Below, piece after piece: positions 52,401 through 61,724 of a DNA stretch of 64,000 bases (the stretch's first letter is position 1; each line of letters starts with the position of its first letter). The stretch is taken from the NCBI RefSeq assembly GCF_000002875.2, contig NC_009419.2, forward strand, positions 180,433 to 244,432, in the 5' to 3' direction. Below the pieces are notes generated by a model, which ran no database searches, had not been told where the DNA came from, and worked only from the letters and a program-made list of their open reading frames with translations. Both the position numbers and the translations under genes were made by a program. This DNA is from Leishmania infantum JPCM5 (Eukaryota > Euglenozoa > Kinetoplastea > Trypanosomatida > Trypanosomatidae).

Positions 52401-54912
52401 CGTCGTCTGCGCCGTCCAGCAGCAGCTCCGCGCCGTCGGCGTCGTCGTCGTCTGCGCCGTCCAGCAGCAGCTCCGCACCATCGGCGTCGTCGTCGTCTGC
52501 GCCGTCCAGCAGCAGCTCCGCGCCGTCCAGCAGCAGCTCCGCGCCGTCGGCGTCCTCGTCGTCTGCGCCGTCCAGCAGCAGCTCCGCGCCGTCGGCGTCG
52601 TCGTCGTCTGCGCCGTCCAGCAGCAGCTCCGCGCCGTCGGCGTCGTCGTCGTCTGCGCCGTCCAGCAGCAGCTCCGCGCCGTCGGCGTCCTCGTCGTCTG
52701 CGCCGTCCAGCAGCAGCTCCGCGCCGTCGGCGTCCTCGTCGTCTGCGCCGTCCAGCAGCAGCTCCGCGCCGTCGGCGTCCTCGTCGTCTGCGCCGTCCAG
52801 CAGCAGCTCCGCGCCGTCGGCGTCCTCGTCGTCTGCGCCGTCCAGCAGCAGCTCCGCGCCGTCGGCGTCCTCGTCGTCTGCGCCGTCCAGCAGCAGCTCC
52901 GCGCCGTCGGCGTCGTCGTCGTCTGCGCCGTCCAGCAGCAGCTCCGCGCCGTCGGCGTCCTCGTCGTCTGCGCCGTCCAGCAGCAGCTCCGCGCCGTCGG
53001 CGTCCTCGTCGTCTGCGCCGTCCAGCAGCAGCTCCGCGCCGTCGGCGTCCTCGTCGTCTGCGCCGTCCAGCAGCAGCTCCGCCCCGTCGGCGTCCTCGTC
53101 GTCTGCGCCGTCCAGCAGCAGCTCCGCGCCATCGGCGTCCTCGTCGTCTGCGCCGTCCAGCAGCAGCTCCGCGCCGTCGGCGTCCTCGTCGTCTGCGCCG
53201 TCCAGCAGCAGCTCCGCGCCGTCGGCGTCCTCGTCGTCTGCACCGTCCAGCAGCAGCTCCGCGCCGTCGGCGTCCTCGTCGTCTGCGCCGTCCAGCAGCA
53301 GCTCCGCGCCGTCGGCGTCCTCGTCGTCTGCACCGTCCAGCAGCAGCTCCGCGCCATCGGCGTCCTCGTCGTCTGCGCCGTCCAGCAGCAGCTCCGCGCC
53401 GTCGGCGTCCTCGTCGTCTGCGCCGTCCAGCAGCAGCTCCGCGCCGTCGGCGTCCTCGTCGTCTGCGCCGTCCAGCAGCAGCTCCGCCCCATCGGCGTCC
53501 TCGTCGTCTGCGCCGTCCAGCAGCAGCTCCGCCCCATCGGCGTCCTCGTCGTCTGCACCGTCCAGCAGCAGCTCCGCGCCGTCGGCGTCCTCGTCGTCTG
53601 CGCCGTCCAGCAGCAGCTCCGCGCCGTCGGCGTCGTCGTCGTCTGCACCGTCCAGCAGCAGCTCCGCGCCGTCGGCGTCCTCGTCGTCTGCGCCGTCCAG
53701 CAGCAGCTCCGCGCCGTCAGCGTCCTCGTCGTCTGCGCCGTCCAGCAGCAGCTCCGCGCCGTCCAGCAGCAGCTCCGCGCCGTCAGAGTCGTCGTAGTCT
53801 GCGCCGTCCAGCAGCAGCTCCGCGCCGTCCAGCAGCAGCTCCGCGCTATCAGCGTCGTCGTCGTATGCGCCGTCCAGCAGCAGCAGCTCCGCACCATCGG
53901 CGTCCTCGTCGTCTGCGCCGTCCAGCAGCAGCAGCTCCGCGCCATCGGCGTCTTCGTCGTCTGCGCCGTCCAGCAGCAGCAGCTCCGCGCCATCGGCGTC
54001 CTCGTCGTCTGCGCCGTCCAGCAGCAGCAGCTCCGCGCCGTCGGCGTCCTCGTCGTCTGCGCCGTCCAGCAGCAGCTCCGCGCCGTCAGCGTCCTCGTCG
54101 TCTGTGCCGTCTAGTGGTAGTAGTGACGACTGTTACGCATCTGTGCCGTTTTACGGCGCCGGACAACGAAGGAGTACGCGGAAATTTCTGGAGGCCTTCA
54201 AGGTTACGATTCCGGTGCTGAGGGATATCTGGGTGTGCCCGAACTTCTGCGCTTGGCGGTATGTGCGGTGCAGGAGCTCTGGTGTTGCTTTGGAGATGGC
54301 GGGCGCCGATCTTGCCGGCTCTCTACCAGATATTCCAGCTGGCGTTGATGCAAACGATGTTGTTGTCAACAAGGTGGATATGAGCGACGTCGTAGACTTG
54401 GGCTATGCGTTTCCCGCGAGTTGGGGCGCACTGGTGTCCATGCAGTACATGGCCGTTCCCGGGACACTAATATTCGGCAGTCTCCCACCGGAGTGGAGCG
54501 GCATGTCAAGTCTTGAATACTTTGACGCCAGCTCCACAATGATTACCGGGCAGCTCCCGAGTAGCTGGTCCAGGTTAAACAACTTGAAAGTGCTCCGCAT
54601 TACCGAGGCAATGCTTTCTGGCACTCTTCCAGAATCATGGAGCAGCATGTCTTCCTTAGAGGAATTAAGATTAGGCCGGAATACCATTGATGGATCACCT
54701 CCACCGTCCTGGTGTAGCCTGGAGAATCTGCACACTTTGAACCTGCAGAACAACATTCTCCAAGGAACCCTTCCAACGTCCTGGGGAAGACTCAGTAACA
54801 TGGAAGACTTCAGCATAAACAACAACCAACTAATCGCCTCCATTCCCCACAACGAAGTCAATGGACAAAAATCCGAAATGCCCAAATGCATGGAACAACT
54901 CGCGGAGCTCTA
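37330..54912 (+). CDS. PPG: Giant proteophosphoglycan, 5' part (signal peptide, LRR A, array, LRR B)
   Basis: This is the only PPG here with a visible start. The ATG at 37330 begins a signal peptide. LRR module A (37465-38274) follows: CSGNSPYYTA, a Cys cap (WTCDNFC...GIHC), LRRs such as GTLPPEWSSM, and FCGCVPDSW. Then comes an array of about 350 units (38278-54115) and LRR module B (54125 to the gap), homologous to 25279-26178. Lesions: a 2-bp deletion at about 39180 moves the Ser/Ala/Pro frame; a TCG-to-TAG stop lies at 53795-53797 with the frame otherwise continuing; a 1-bp loss near 54855 shifts LRR B just before the gap. Together with 55013-58015 it would span 20.7 kb, about 6,900 codons. 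It may be a pseudogene or carry assembly errors. Confidence 0.75.
38278..54115 (+). repeat. Main Ser/Ala/Pro array of the giant PPG, about 350 units
   Basis: The longest array in the window. It begins with half-unit/CCATCGCCG blocks (38278-38420) and ends with four AGC x4 48-bp units (53870-54060). Marker variants: ACA (Ala to Thr) near 40599, 40824, 41184, 41679, 42309, 43209, 43974 and 44019; TCATCG pair near 48030 and 48165; GCCCCA doublet near 53484 and 53529; AGG (Ser to Arg) at about 49517. Confidence 0.96.
54125..54912 (+). other. LRR module B of the giant PPG, cut by gap
   Basis: Homologous to 25279-26178 over the Cys cap (WVCPNFCAWRYVRC) and the LRRs. The match breaks at about 54855, where one base is lost. 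After that, the shifted frame still encodes the expected continuation (QWTKIRNAQ), so the frameshift is well localised. Confidence 0.85.
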
Positions 54913-55012
54913 NNNNNNNNNNNNNNNNNNNNNNNNNNNNNNNNNNNNNNNNNNNNNNNNNNNNNNNNNNNNNNNNNNNNNNNNNNNNNNNNNNNNNNNN
55001 NNNNNNNNNNNN
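54913..55012. other. Assembly gap (100 N) inside the giant PPG
   Basis: The gap removes the end of LRR module B (the C-G-C-L-P cap expected from 26056-26080) and the start of the next array. Confidence 0.95.
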
Positions 55013-58000
55013 AAGATGACCCTCGTGTGGCGCCGTCAGCAGCAGCTCCGCCCCATCGGCGTCCTCGTCGTCTGCACCGTCCAGCAGCAGCTCCGCGCCG
55101 TCGGCGTCGTCGTCGTCTGCGCCGTCCAGCAGCAGCTCCGCGCCGTCGGCGTCGTCGTCGTCTGCGCCGTCCAGCAGCAGCTCCGCGCCGTCGGCGTCCT
55201 CGTCGTCTGCGCCGTCCAGCAGCAGCTCCGCGCCGTCGGCGTCCTCGTCGTCTGCGCCGTCCAGCAGCAGCTCCGCGCCGTCAGCGTCCTCGTCGTCTGC
55301 GCCGTCCAGCAGCAGCTCCGCGCCGTCCAGCAGCAGCTCCGCGCCGTCGGCGTCCTCGTCGTCTGCGCCGTCCAGCAGCAGCTCCGCGCCGTCGGCGTCC
55401 TCGTCGTCTGCGCCGTCCAGCAGCAGCTCTGCGCCGTCGGCGTCGTCGTCGTCTGCGCCGTCCAGCAGCAGCTCCGCCCCATCGGCGTCCTCGTCGTCTG
55501 CGCCGTCCAGCAGCAGCTCCGCCCCATCGGCGTCCTCGTCGTCTGCACCGTCCAGCAGCAGCTCCGCGCCGTCGGCGTCCTCGTCGTCTGCGCCGTCCAG
55601 CAGCAGCTCTGCGCCGTCGGCGTCCTCGTCGTCTGCGCCGTCCAGCAGCAGCTCCGCGCCGTCGGCGTCGTCGTCGTCTGCGCCGTCCAGCAGCAGCTCT
55701 GCGCCGTCGGCGTCGTCGTCGTCTGCGCCGTCCAGCAGCAGCTCCGCCCCATCGGCGTCCTCGTCGTCTGCGCCGTCCAGCAGCAGCTCCGCCCCATCGG
55801 CGTCCTCGTCGTCTGCGCCGTCCAGCAGCAGCTCCGCGCCGTCGGCGTCGTCGTCGTCTGCGCCGTCCAGCAGCAGCTCCGCGCCGTCGGCGTCCTCGTC
55901 GTCTGCGCCGTCCAGCAGCAGCTCCGCGCCGTCGGCGTCGTCGTCGTCTGCGCCGTCCAGCAGCAGCTCCGCGCCATCGGCGTCGTCGTCGTCTGCGCCG
56001 TCCAGCAGCAGCTCCGCGCCGTCGGCGTCGTCGTCGTCTGCGCCGTCCAGCAGCAGCTCCGCGCCGTCGGCGTCGTCGTCGTCTGCGCCGTCCAGCAGCA
56101 GCTCCGCGCCGTCGGCGTCGTCGTCGTCTGCGCCGTCCAGCAGCAGCTCCGCGCCGTCGGCGTCGTCGTCGTCTGCGCCGTCCAGCAGCAGCTCCGCGCC
56201 GTCGGCGTCGTCGTCGTCTGCGCCGTCCAGCAGCAGCTCCGCGCCGTCGGCGTCGTCGTCGTCTGCGCCGTCCAGCAGCAGCTCCGCGCCGTCGGCGTCC
56301 TCATCGTCTGCGCCGTCCAGCAGCAGCTCCGCGCCGTCGGCGTCCTCGTCGTCTGCGCCGTCCAGCAGCAGCTCCGCGCCGTCGGCGTCCTCGTCGTCTG
56401 CGCCGTCCAGCAGCAGCTCCGCGCCGTCGGCGTCCTCATCGTCTGCGCCGTCCAGCAGCAGCTCCGCGCCGTCGGCGTCCTCGTCGTCTGCGCCGTCCAG
56501 CAGCAGCTCCGCGCCGTCGGCGTCCTCGTCGTCTGCGCCGTCCAGCAGCAGCTCCGCGCCGTCGGCGTCCTCGTCGTCTGCGCCGTCCAGCAGCAGCTCC
56601 GCGCCGTCGGCGTCCTCGTCGTCTGCACCGTCCAGCAGCAGCTCCGCGCCGTCGGCGTCGTCGTCGTCTGCGCCGTCCAGCAGCAGCACTCCGCGCCGTC
56701 GGCGTCGTCGTCGTCTGCGCCGTCCAGCAGCAGCTCCGCGCCGTCGGCGTCTTCGTCGTCTGCGCCGTCCAGCAGCAGCAGCTCCGCGCCGTCGGCGTCT
56801 TCGTCGTCTGCGCCGTCCAGCAGCAGCAGCACCGCGCCGTCGGCGTCCTCGTCGTCTGCGCCGTCCAGCAGCAGCTGCGCGCCGTCGGCGTCTTCGTCCT
56901 CTGCGCCGTCCAGCAGCAGCAGCTCCGCGCCGTCGGCGTCCTCGTCGTCTGCGCCGTCCAGCAGCAGCAGCTCCGCGCCGTCGGCGTCCTCGTCGTCTGC
57001 GCCGTCCAGCAGCAGCAGCTCCGCGCCATCGGCGTCTTCGTCCTCTGCGCCGTCCAGCAGCAGCTCCGCGCCGTCGGCGTCTTCGTCCTCTGCGCCGTCC
57101 AGCAGCAGCAGCTCCGCGCCGTCGGCGTCCTCGTCGTCTGCGCCGTCCAGCAGCAGCAGCTCCGCGCCGTCGGCGTCCTCGTCGTCTGCGCCGTCCAGCA
57201 GCAGCAGCTCCGCGCCATCGGCGTCTTCGTCCTCTGCGCCGTCCAGCAGCAGCTCCGCGCCGTCGGCGTCTTCGTCCTCTGCGCCGTCCAGCAGCAGCAG
57301 CTCCGCGCCGTCGGCGTCCTCGTCGTCTGCACCGTCCAGCAGCAGCTCTTTAGAGTGCTATGGCGAGATTCCTTACTATAGCGTGTCGGAGGTGGAGAAT
57401 ACTCGCTTGTTCTTGATGTCAGTGCGGGAGAGCTTTCCAGCACTGATACCGCTATGGGTGTGCCCAAATTTTTGTTCGTGGCCGGGCATTTATTGCGCGC
57501 CTGCTGGTGTTGTGATGGATCTCAGTGAGATGCAGTTGCAGGGATCTTTGCCTTCTATTGGTGAGATGTGCGATCCGTCGGAGGTCGTTTTACGTGTGGT
57601 TGACTTTGGTGGTGCGGAGATGAGTGTTGAGGTCAGCGGCACGCTTCCTGAAAACTGGTCTGGGCTTACACGGCTGGAGAGGTTGGACCTCTCATATACT
57701 GGTGTGAGTGGCACGCTGCCGCCGGCGTGGAGCGCCCTCAGTTCGCTGGAGTATCTCAATCTAGGTTACAATGACCTCTTTGGAACCCTTCCCTATTCTT
57801 GGGGGCTCTTCCCTTCGCTTCGCGAGATATACCTTAACGATAACTCGTTGTCGGGCGGGATTCCTTCTAGCTGGATGCATTTGGCGGGCTTCGAAGTGCT
57901 GGACTTGACGAACAATCAGCTGGAGGGTTCGCTGCCCAGTCTCATCGTCTCATCCCAGAGGACCTTTGGCGCAACGGCGACAGAACCACGTCTTCAGTGG

Positions 58001-58015
58001 AAGCGGCGAAGTTAA
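55013..58015 (+). CDS. PPG: Giant proteophosphoglycan, 3' part (array and C-terminal LRR)
   Basis: Probably the 3' end of the gene starting at 37330. The Ser/Ala/Pro frame is phase 3 from 55038. A 2-bp insertion at 56688-56689 moves it to phase 2, which then runs to the stop. The last dozen or so units are mostly 48 bp with AGC x4 and TCTTCGTCCTCT variants. The C-terminal LRR module (57350-58012) has LECYGEIPYY, a Cys cap (WVCPNFCSWPGIYC) and LRRs LDLSYTGVSGTLPPAW, LNLGYNDLFGTLP and LTNNQLEGSLP. It ends in the basic tail LQWKRRS, with TAA at 58013-58015. It has no GPI signal. It is a diverged homologue of the C-terminal modules at 18759 and 34141, not a recent copy. Confidence 0.8.
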   Translation, partial: KMTLVWRRQQQLRPIGVLVVCTVQQQLRAVGVVVVCAVQQQLRAVGVVVVCAVQQQLRAVGVLVVCAVQQQLRAVGVLVVCAVQQQLRAVSVLVVCAVQQQLRAVQQQLRAVGVLVVCAVQQQLRAVGVLVVCAVQQQLCAVGVVVVCAVQQQLRPIGVLVVCAVQQQLRPIGVLVVCTVQQQLRAVGVLVVCAVQQQLCAVGVLVVCAVQQQLRAVGVVVVCAVQQQLCAVGVVVVCAVQQQLRPIGVLVVCAVQQQLRPIGVLVVCAVQQQLRAVGVVVVCAVQQQLRAVGVLVVCAVQQQLRAVGVVVVCAVQQQLRAIGVVVVCAVQQQLRAVGVVVVCAVQQQLRAVGVVVVCAVQQQLRAVGVVVVCAVQQQLRAVGVVVVCAVQQQLRAVGVVVVCAVQQQLRAVGVVVVCAVQQQLRAVGVLIVCAVQQQLRAVGVLVVCAVQQQLRAVGVLVVCAVQQQLRAVGVLIVCAVQQQLRAVGVLVVCAVQQQLRAVGVLVVCAVQQQLRAVGVLVVCAVQQQLRAVGVLVVCTVQQQLRAVGVVVVCAVQQQHSAPSASSSSAPSSSSSAPSASSSSAPSSSSSSAPSASSSSAPSSSSSTAPSASSSSAPSSSSCAPSASSSSAPSSSSSSAPSASSSSAPSSSSSSAPSASSSSAPSSSSSSAPSASSSSAPSSSSSAPSASSSSAPSSSSSSAPSASSSSAPSSSSSSAPSASSSSAPSSSSSSAPSASSSSAPSSSSSAPSASSSSAPSSSSSSAPSASSSSAPSSSSSLECYGEIPYYSVSEVENTRLFLMSVRESFPALIPLWVCPNFCSWPGIYCAPAGVVMDLSEMQLQGSLPSIGEMCDPSEVVLRVVDFGGAEMSVEVSGTLPENWSGLTRLERLDLSYTGVSGTLPPAWSALSSLEYLNLGYNDLFGTLPYSWGLFPSLREIYLNDNSLSGGIPSSWMHLAGFEVLDLTNNQLEGSLPSLIVSSQRTFGATATEPRLQWKRRS
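55038..57349 (+). repeat. Last Ser/Ala/Pro array of the giant PPG, about 51 units
   Basis: 45-bp units to about 56690, then mixed 45/48-bp units to 57349. GCCCCA doublets lie near 55475/55520 and 55745/55790. A TCATCG pair three units apart lies near 56300/56435. Confidence 0.95.
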
Positions 58016-58397
58016 GTTATGCTTGCCCCTCTCCTCGAAAGGAAGTGGATAGCTCTAGACTCATTCAAGGATACCGCGGAGCCCCCTCCCCCCCCTCCTC
58101 ATCTGAAGCTTTTGCAAGCGCATACACGGATGCACGCACAGATAGCCGATCCGAGCAATGTGCCAGCTCCGGCACGTGGGCGGAAACACGTCCACCTCAG
58201 ACACATCTTCTCTCCGCCAACCGCCAAGGAAAAAAGGTTAGGAAGATCATTCACCTTAGTAGAAGCCGGAGAAGTGTGTGTGTGTGTATGTATGTGTACT
58301 TCTAATCTTATTATTTTGGTGGGTTTGTGTGCGTTTTGATGTGTACTAGTACGTTTACGTGAGCGTTTTTCTTACACACATTTGTGTGAATTGTATG
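58016..58397. other. Intergenic DNA, no gene seen
   Basis: 3' flank of the giant PPG with a GT run near 58275-58290. It is not obviously similar to the other two intergenic copies. The next gene starts within or beyond the following gap. Confidence 0.8.
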
Positions 58398-58497
58398 NNN
58401 NNNNNNNNNNNNNNNNNNNNNNNNNNNNNNNNNNNNNNNNNNNNNNNNNNNNNNNNNNNNNNNNNNNNNNNNNNNNNNNNNNNNNNNNNNNNNNNNN
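58398..58497. other. Assembly gap (100 N) hiding a PPG gene start
   Basis: The right flank begins inside the C-terminal cap of an LRR module (HRFCGCLPSTW). Signal peptide, LRRs and 5' flank are therefore missing, and the real gap is larger than shown. Confidence 0.92.
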
Positions 58498-61400
58498 GGA
58501 GGCACCGATTCTGCGGCTGCCTCCCGAGCACGTGGGCCGATAAGAATGGTGTGTCTATGATGATCACCGCTCAACCGGAGCTACTCGCTTCTGACTGCGC
58601 GACTGAAAACGCTTGCAAGCCAGAGACTGAAAGTAGCAGCTCCGCGCCGTCGGCGTCCTCGTCGTCTGCGTCGTCCAGCAGCAGCTCCGCGCCGTCGGCG
58701 TCCTCGTCGTCTGCGCCGTCCAGCAGCAGCTCCGCGCCGTCGGCGTCCTCGTCGTCTGCGCCGTCCAGCAGCAGCTCCGCGCCGTCGGCGTCCTCGTCGT
58801 CTGCGCCGTCCAGCAGCAGCTCCGCGCCGTCGGCGTCTTCGTCGTCTGCGCCGTCCAGCAGCAGCTCCGCGCCGTCAGCGTCCTCGTCGTCTGCGCCGTC
58901 CAGCAGCAGCTCCGCGCCGTCAGCGTCCTCGTCGTCTGCGCCGTCCAGCAGCAGCTCCGCGCCGTCGGCGTCTTCGTCGTCTGCGCCGTCCAGCAGCAGC
59001 TCCGCGCCGTCGGCGTCCTCGTCGTCTGCGTCGTCCAGCAGCAGCTCCGCGCCGTCAGCGTCCTCATCGTCTGCGCCGTCCAGCAGCAGCTCCGCGCCGT
59101 CAGCGTCCTCGTCGTCTGCGCCGTCCAGCAGCAGCTCCGCGCCGTCAGCGTCCTCGTCGTCTGCGCCGTCCAGCAGCAGCTCCGCGCCGTCGGCGTCCTC
59201 GTCGTCTGCGCCGTCCAGCAGCAGCTCCGCGCCGTCGGCGTCTTCGTCGTCTGCGCCGTCCAGCAGCAGCTCCGCGCCGTCGGCGTCCTCGTCGTCTGCG
59301 CCGTCCAGCAGCAGCTCCGCGCCGTCGGCGTCCTCGTCGTCTGCGCCGTCCAGCAGCAGCTCCGCGCCGTCGGCGTCGTCGTCGTCTGCGCCGTCCAGCA
59401 GCAGCTCCGCGCCGTCGGCGTCCTCGTCGTCTGCGCCGTCCAGCAGCAGCTCCGCGCCGTCGGCGTCCTCGTCGTCTGCGCCGTCCAGCAGCAGCTCCGC
59501 GCCGTCGGCGTCCTCGTCGTCTGCGCCGTCCAGCAGCAGCTCCGCGCCGTCAGCGTCCTCGTCGTCTGCGCCGTCCAGCAGCAGCTCCGCGCCGTCGGCG
59601 TCGTCGTCGTCTGCGCCGTCCAGCAGCAGCTCCGCGCCGTCGGCGTCGTCGTCGTCTGCGCCGTCCAGCAGCAGCTCCGCGCCGTCGGCGTCCTCGTCGT
59701 CTGCGCCGTCCAGCAGCAGCTCCGCGCCGTCGGCGTCCTCGTCGTCTGCGCCGTCCAGCAGCAGCTCCGCGCCGTCAGCGTCGTCGTCGTCTGCGCCGTC
59801 CAGCAGCAGCTCCGCGCCGTCGGCGTCGTCGTCGTCTGCGCCGTCCAGCAGCAGCTCCGCGCCGTCGGCGTCGTCGTCGTCTGCGCCGTCCAGCAGCAGC
59901 TCCGCGCCGTCGGCGTCCTCGTCGTCTGCGCCGTCCAGCAGCAGCTCCGCGCCGTCGGCGTCGTCGTCGTCTGCGCCGTCCAGCAGCAGCTCCGCGCCGT
60001 CGGCGTCCTCGTCGTCTGCGCCGTCCAGCAGCAGCTCCGCGCCGTCAGCGTCGTCGTCGTCTGCGCCGTCCAGCAGCAGCTCCGCGCCGTCAGCGTCGTC
60101 GTCGTCTGCGCCGTCCAGCAGCAGCTCCGCGCCGTCAGCGTCGTCGTCGTCTGCGCCGTCCAGCAGCAGCTCCTCGCCGTCGGCGTCCTCGTCGTCTGCG
60201 CCGTCCAGCAGCAGCTCCGCGCCGTCAGCGTCGTCGTCGTCTGCGCCGTCCAGCAGCAGCTCCGCGCCGTCGGCGTCGTCGTCGTCTGCGCCGTCCAGCA
60301 GCAGCTCCGCGCCGTCGGCGTCCTCGTCGTCTGCGCCGTCCAGCAGCAGCTCCGCGCCGTCGGCGTCGTCGTCGTCTGCGCCGTCCAGCAGCAGCTCCGC
60401 GCCGTCAGCGTCGTCGTCGTCTGCGCCGTCCAGCAGCAGCTCCACGCCGTCGGCGTCCTCGTCGTCTGCACCGTCCAGCAGCAGCTCCGCGCCGTCGGCG
60501 TCCTCGTCGTCTGCGCCGTCCAGCAGCAGCTCCGCGCCGTCGGCGTCCTCGTCGTCTGCGCCGTCCAGCAGCAGCTCCGCGCCGTCGGCGTCGTCGTCGT
60601 CTGCGCCGTCCAGCAGCAGCTCCGCGCCGTCGGCGTCCTCGTCGTCTGCGCCGTCCAGCAGCAGCTCCACGCCGTCGGCGTCCTCGTCGTCTGCACCGTC
60701 CAGCAGCAGCTCCGCGCCGTCAGCGTCGTCGTCGTCTGCGCCGTCCAGCAGCAGCTCCACGCCGTCGGCGTCCTCGTCGTCTGCACCGTCCAGCAGCAGC
60801 TCCGCGCCGTCAGCGTCGTCGTCGTCTGCGCCGTCCAGCAGCAGCTCCGCGCCGTCGGCGTCCTCGTCGTCTGCGCCGTCCAGCAGCAGCTCCGCGCCGT
60901 CGGCGTCCTCGTCGTCTGCACCGTCCAGCAGCAGCTCCGCGCCGTCGGCGTCCTCGTCGTCTGCACCGTCCAGCAGCAGCTCCTCGCCGTCGGCGTCGTC
61001 GTCGTCTGCACCGTCCAGCAGCAGCTCCGCGCCGTCGGCGTCCTCGTCGTCTGCGCCGTCCAGCAGCAGCTCCGCGCCGTCGGCGTCCTCGTCGTCTGCG
61101 CCGTCCAGCAGCAGCTCCGCGCCGTCGGCGTCCTCGTCGTCTGCACCGTCCAGCAGCAGCTCCTCGCCGTCGGCGTCGTCGTCGTCTGCGCCGTCCAGCA
61201 GCAGCTCCGCGCCGTCGGCGTCCTCGTCGTCTGCGCCGTCCAGCAGCAGCTCTGCACCGTCGACATCTTCGACGACGACTACCGTCGAACCCTCTCGGGA
61301 CCCAGTTCTGCCGTCGTCCTCTTCATCGTCGTCGTTAGTGGACAGCTATTTTTTTGATAAGCTCTATGTGTTGTGCCCGAATGCTGATGAAGCAGGCGTT

Positions 61401-61724
61401 GATATTATTTCCATGCATAAGAACGACATCTGCTGCAATGAGTGGGACGGCAGTGAGCACAGCACATCCTGTGGTGATGATATCAAGAACTATTCGAATG
61501 CTATTGTGACTTGTAGCGGTGCTCTCGGTAGCCGAGGTTACTTCTCATGCTGCACTCGGGTCGGACTGGATGGTGTCGGAAAGTTCCTTGGCACGCGCTG
61601 CCAGGATGCTTCTGTGGATGGCGTAAAAGGGCCATTAGCACGTGCGACATTGTGGAATCTCCGCACGAGCAGCGGCGGTCTCTTGGTGACGCTTGCAACC
61701 GCGATTGCGATTGCTGTGATGTAG
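58498..61724 (+). CDS. PPG: GPI-anchored (membrane) proteophosphoglycan, start missing
   Basis: The fragment starts in the cap of an LRR module (HRFCGCLPSTWADKNG, then CATENACK). About 58 Ser/Ala/Pro units follow (58632-61260), then a Thr/Ser-rich linker (STTTTVEPS). A Cys-rich globular region of about 100 residues has eight cysteines (LCPN, ICCNEW, SCGDD, VTCSG, SCCTR, TRCQD). The last residues form a hydrophobic tail (GGLLVTLATAIAIAVM), and TAG lies at 61722-61724. The tail fits a GPI-anchor addition signal, so this is the membrane-bound PPG type, unlike the anchor-less upstream genes. The frame is intact over the whole visible length. Which numbered paralogue it is cannot be decided here. 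Confidence 0.9.
58632..61260 (+). repeat. Ser/Ala/Pro array of the GPI-anchored PPG, about 58 units
   Basis: Regular 45-bp units. Non-silent markers are TCG for GCG (Ala to Ser) near 60174, 60984 and 61164, and ACG (Ala to Thr) near 60442, 60667 and 60757. TCTTCG variants near the left end resemble array-edge units elsewhere. Confidence 0.96.
61644..61721 (+). other. GPI-anchor addition signal
   Basis: The C-terminal 26 codons read RTSSGG then a 14-residue hydrophobic stretch ending at the stop. The small-residue cluster SSGG is the likely cleavage/attachment site. This is a standard architecture for Leishmania surface proteins. Confidence 0.8.

Noticed and set aside
39912..53993. Minus-strand ORF of about 4,700 codons
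   Set aside because: Antisense of the giant PPG array. Composition follows directly from the repeat unit.
54886..57381. Pro/Ala/Arg-rich + ORF over the 55-57 kb array
   Set aside because: An out-of-phase reading of the Ser/Ala/Pro array. The correct phase leads to the C-terminal LRR module.
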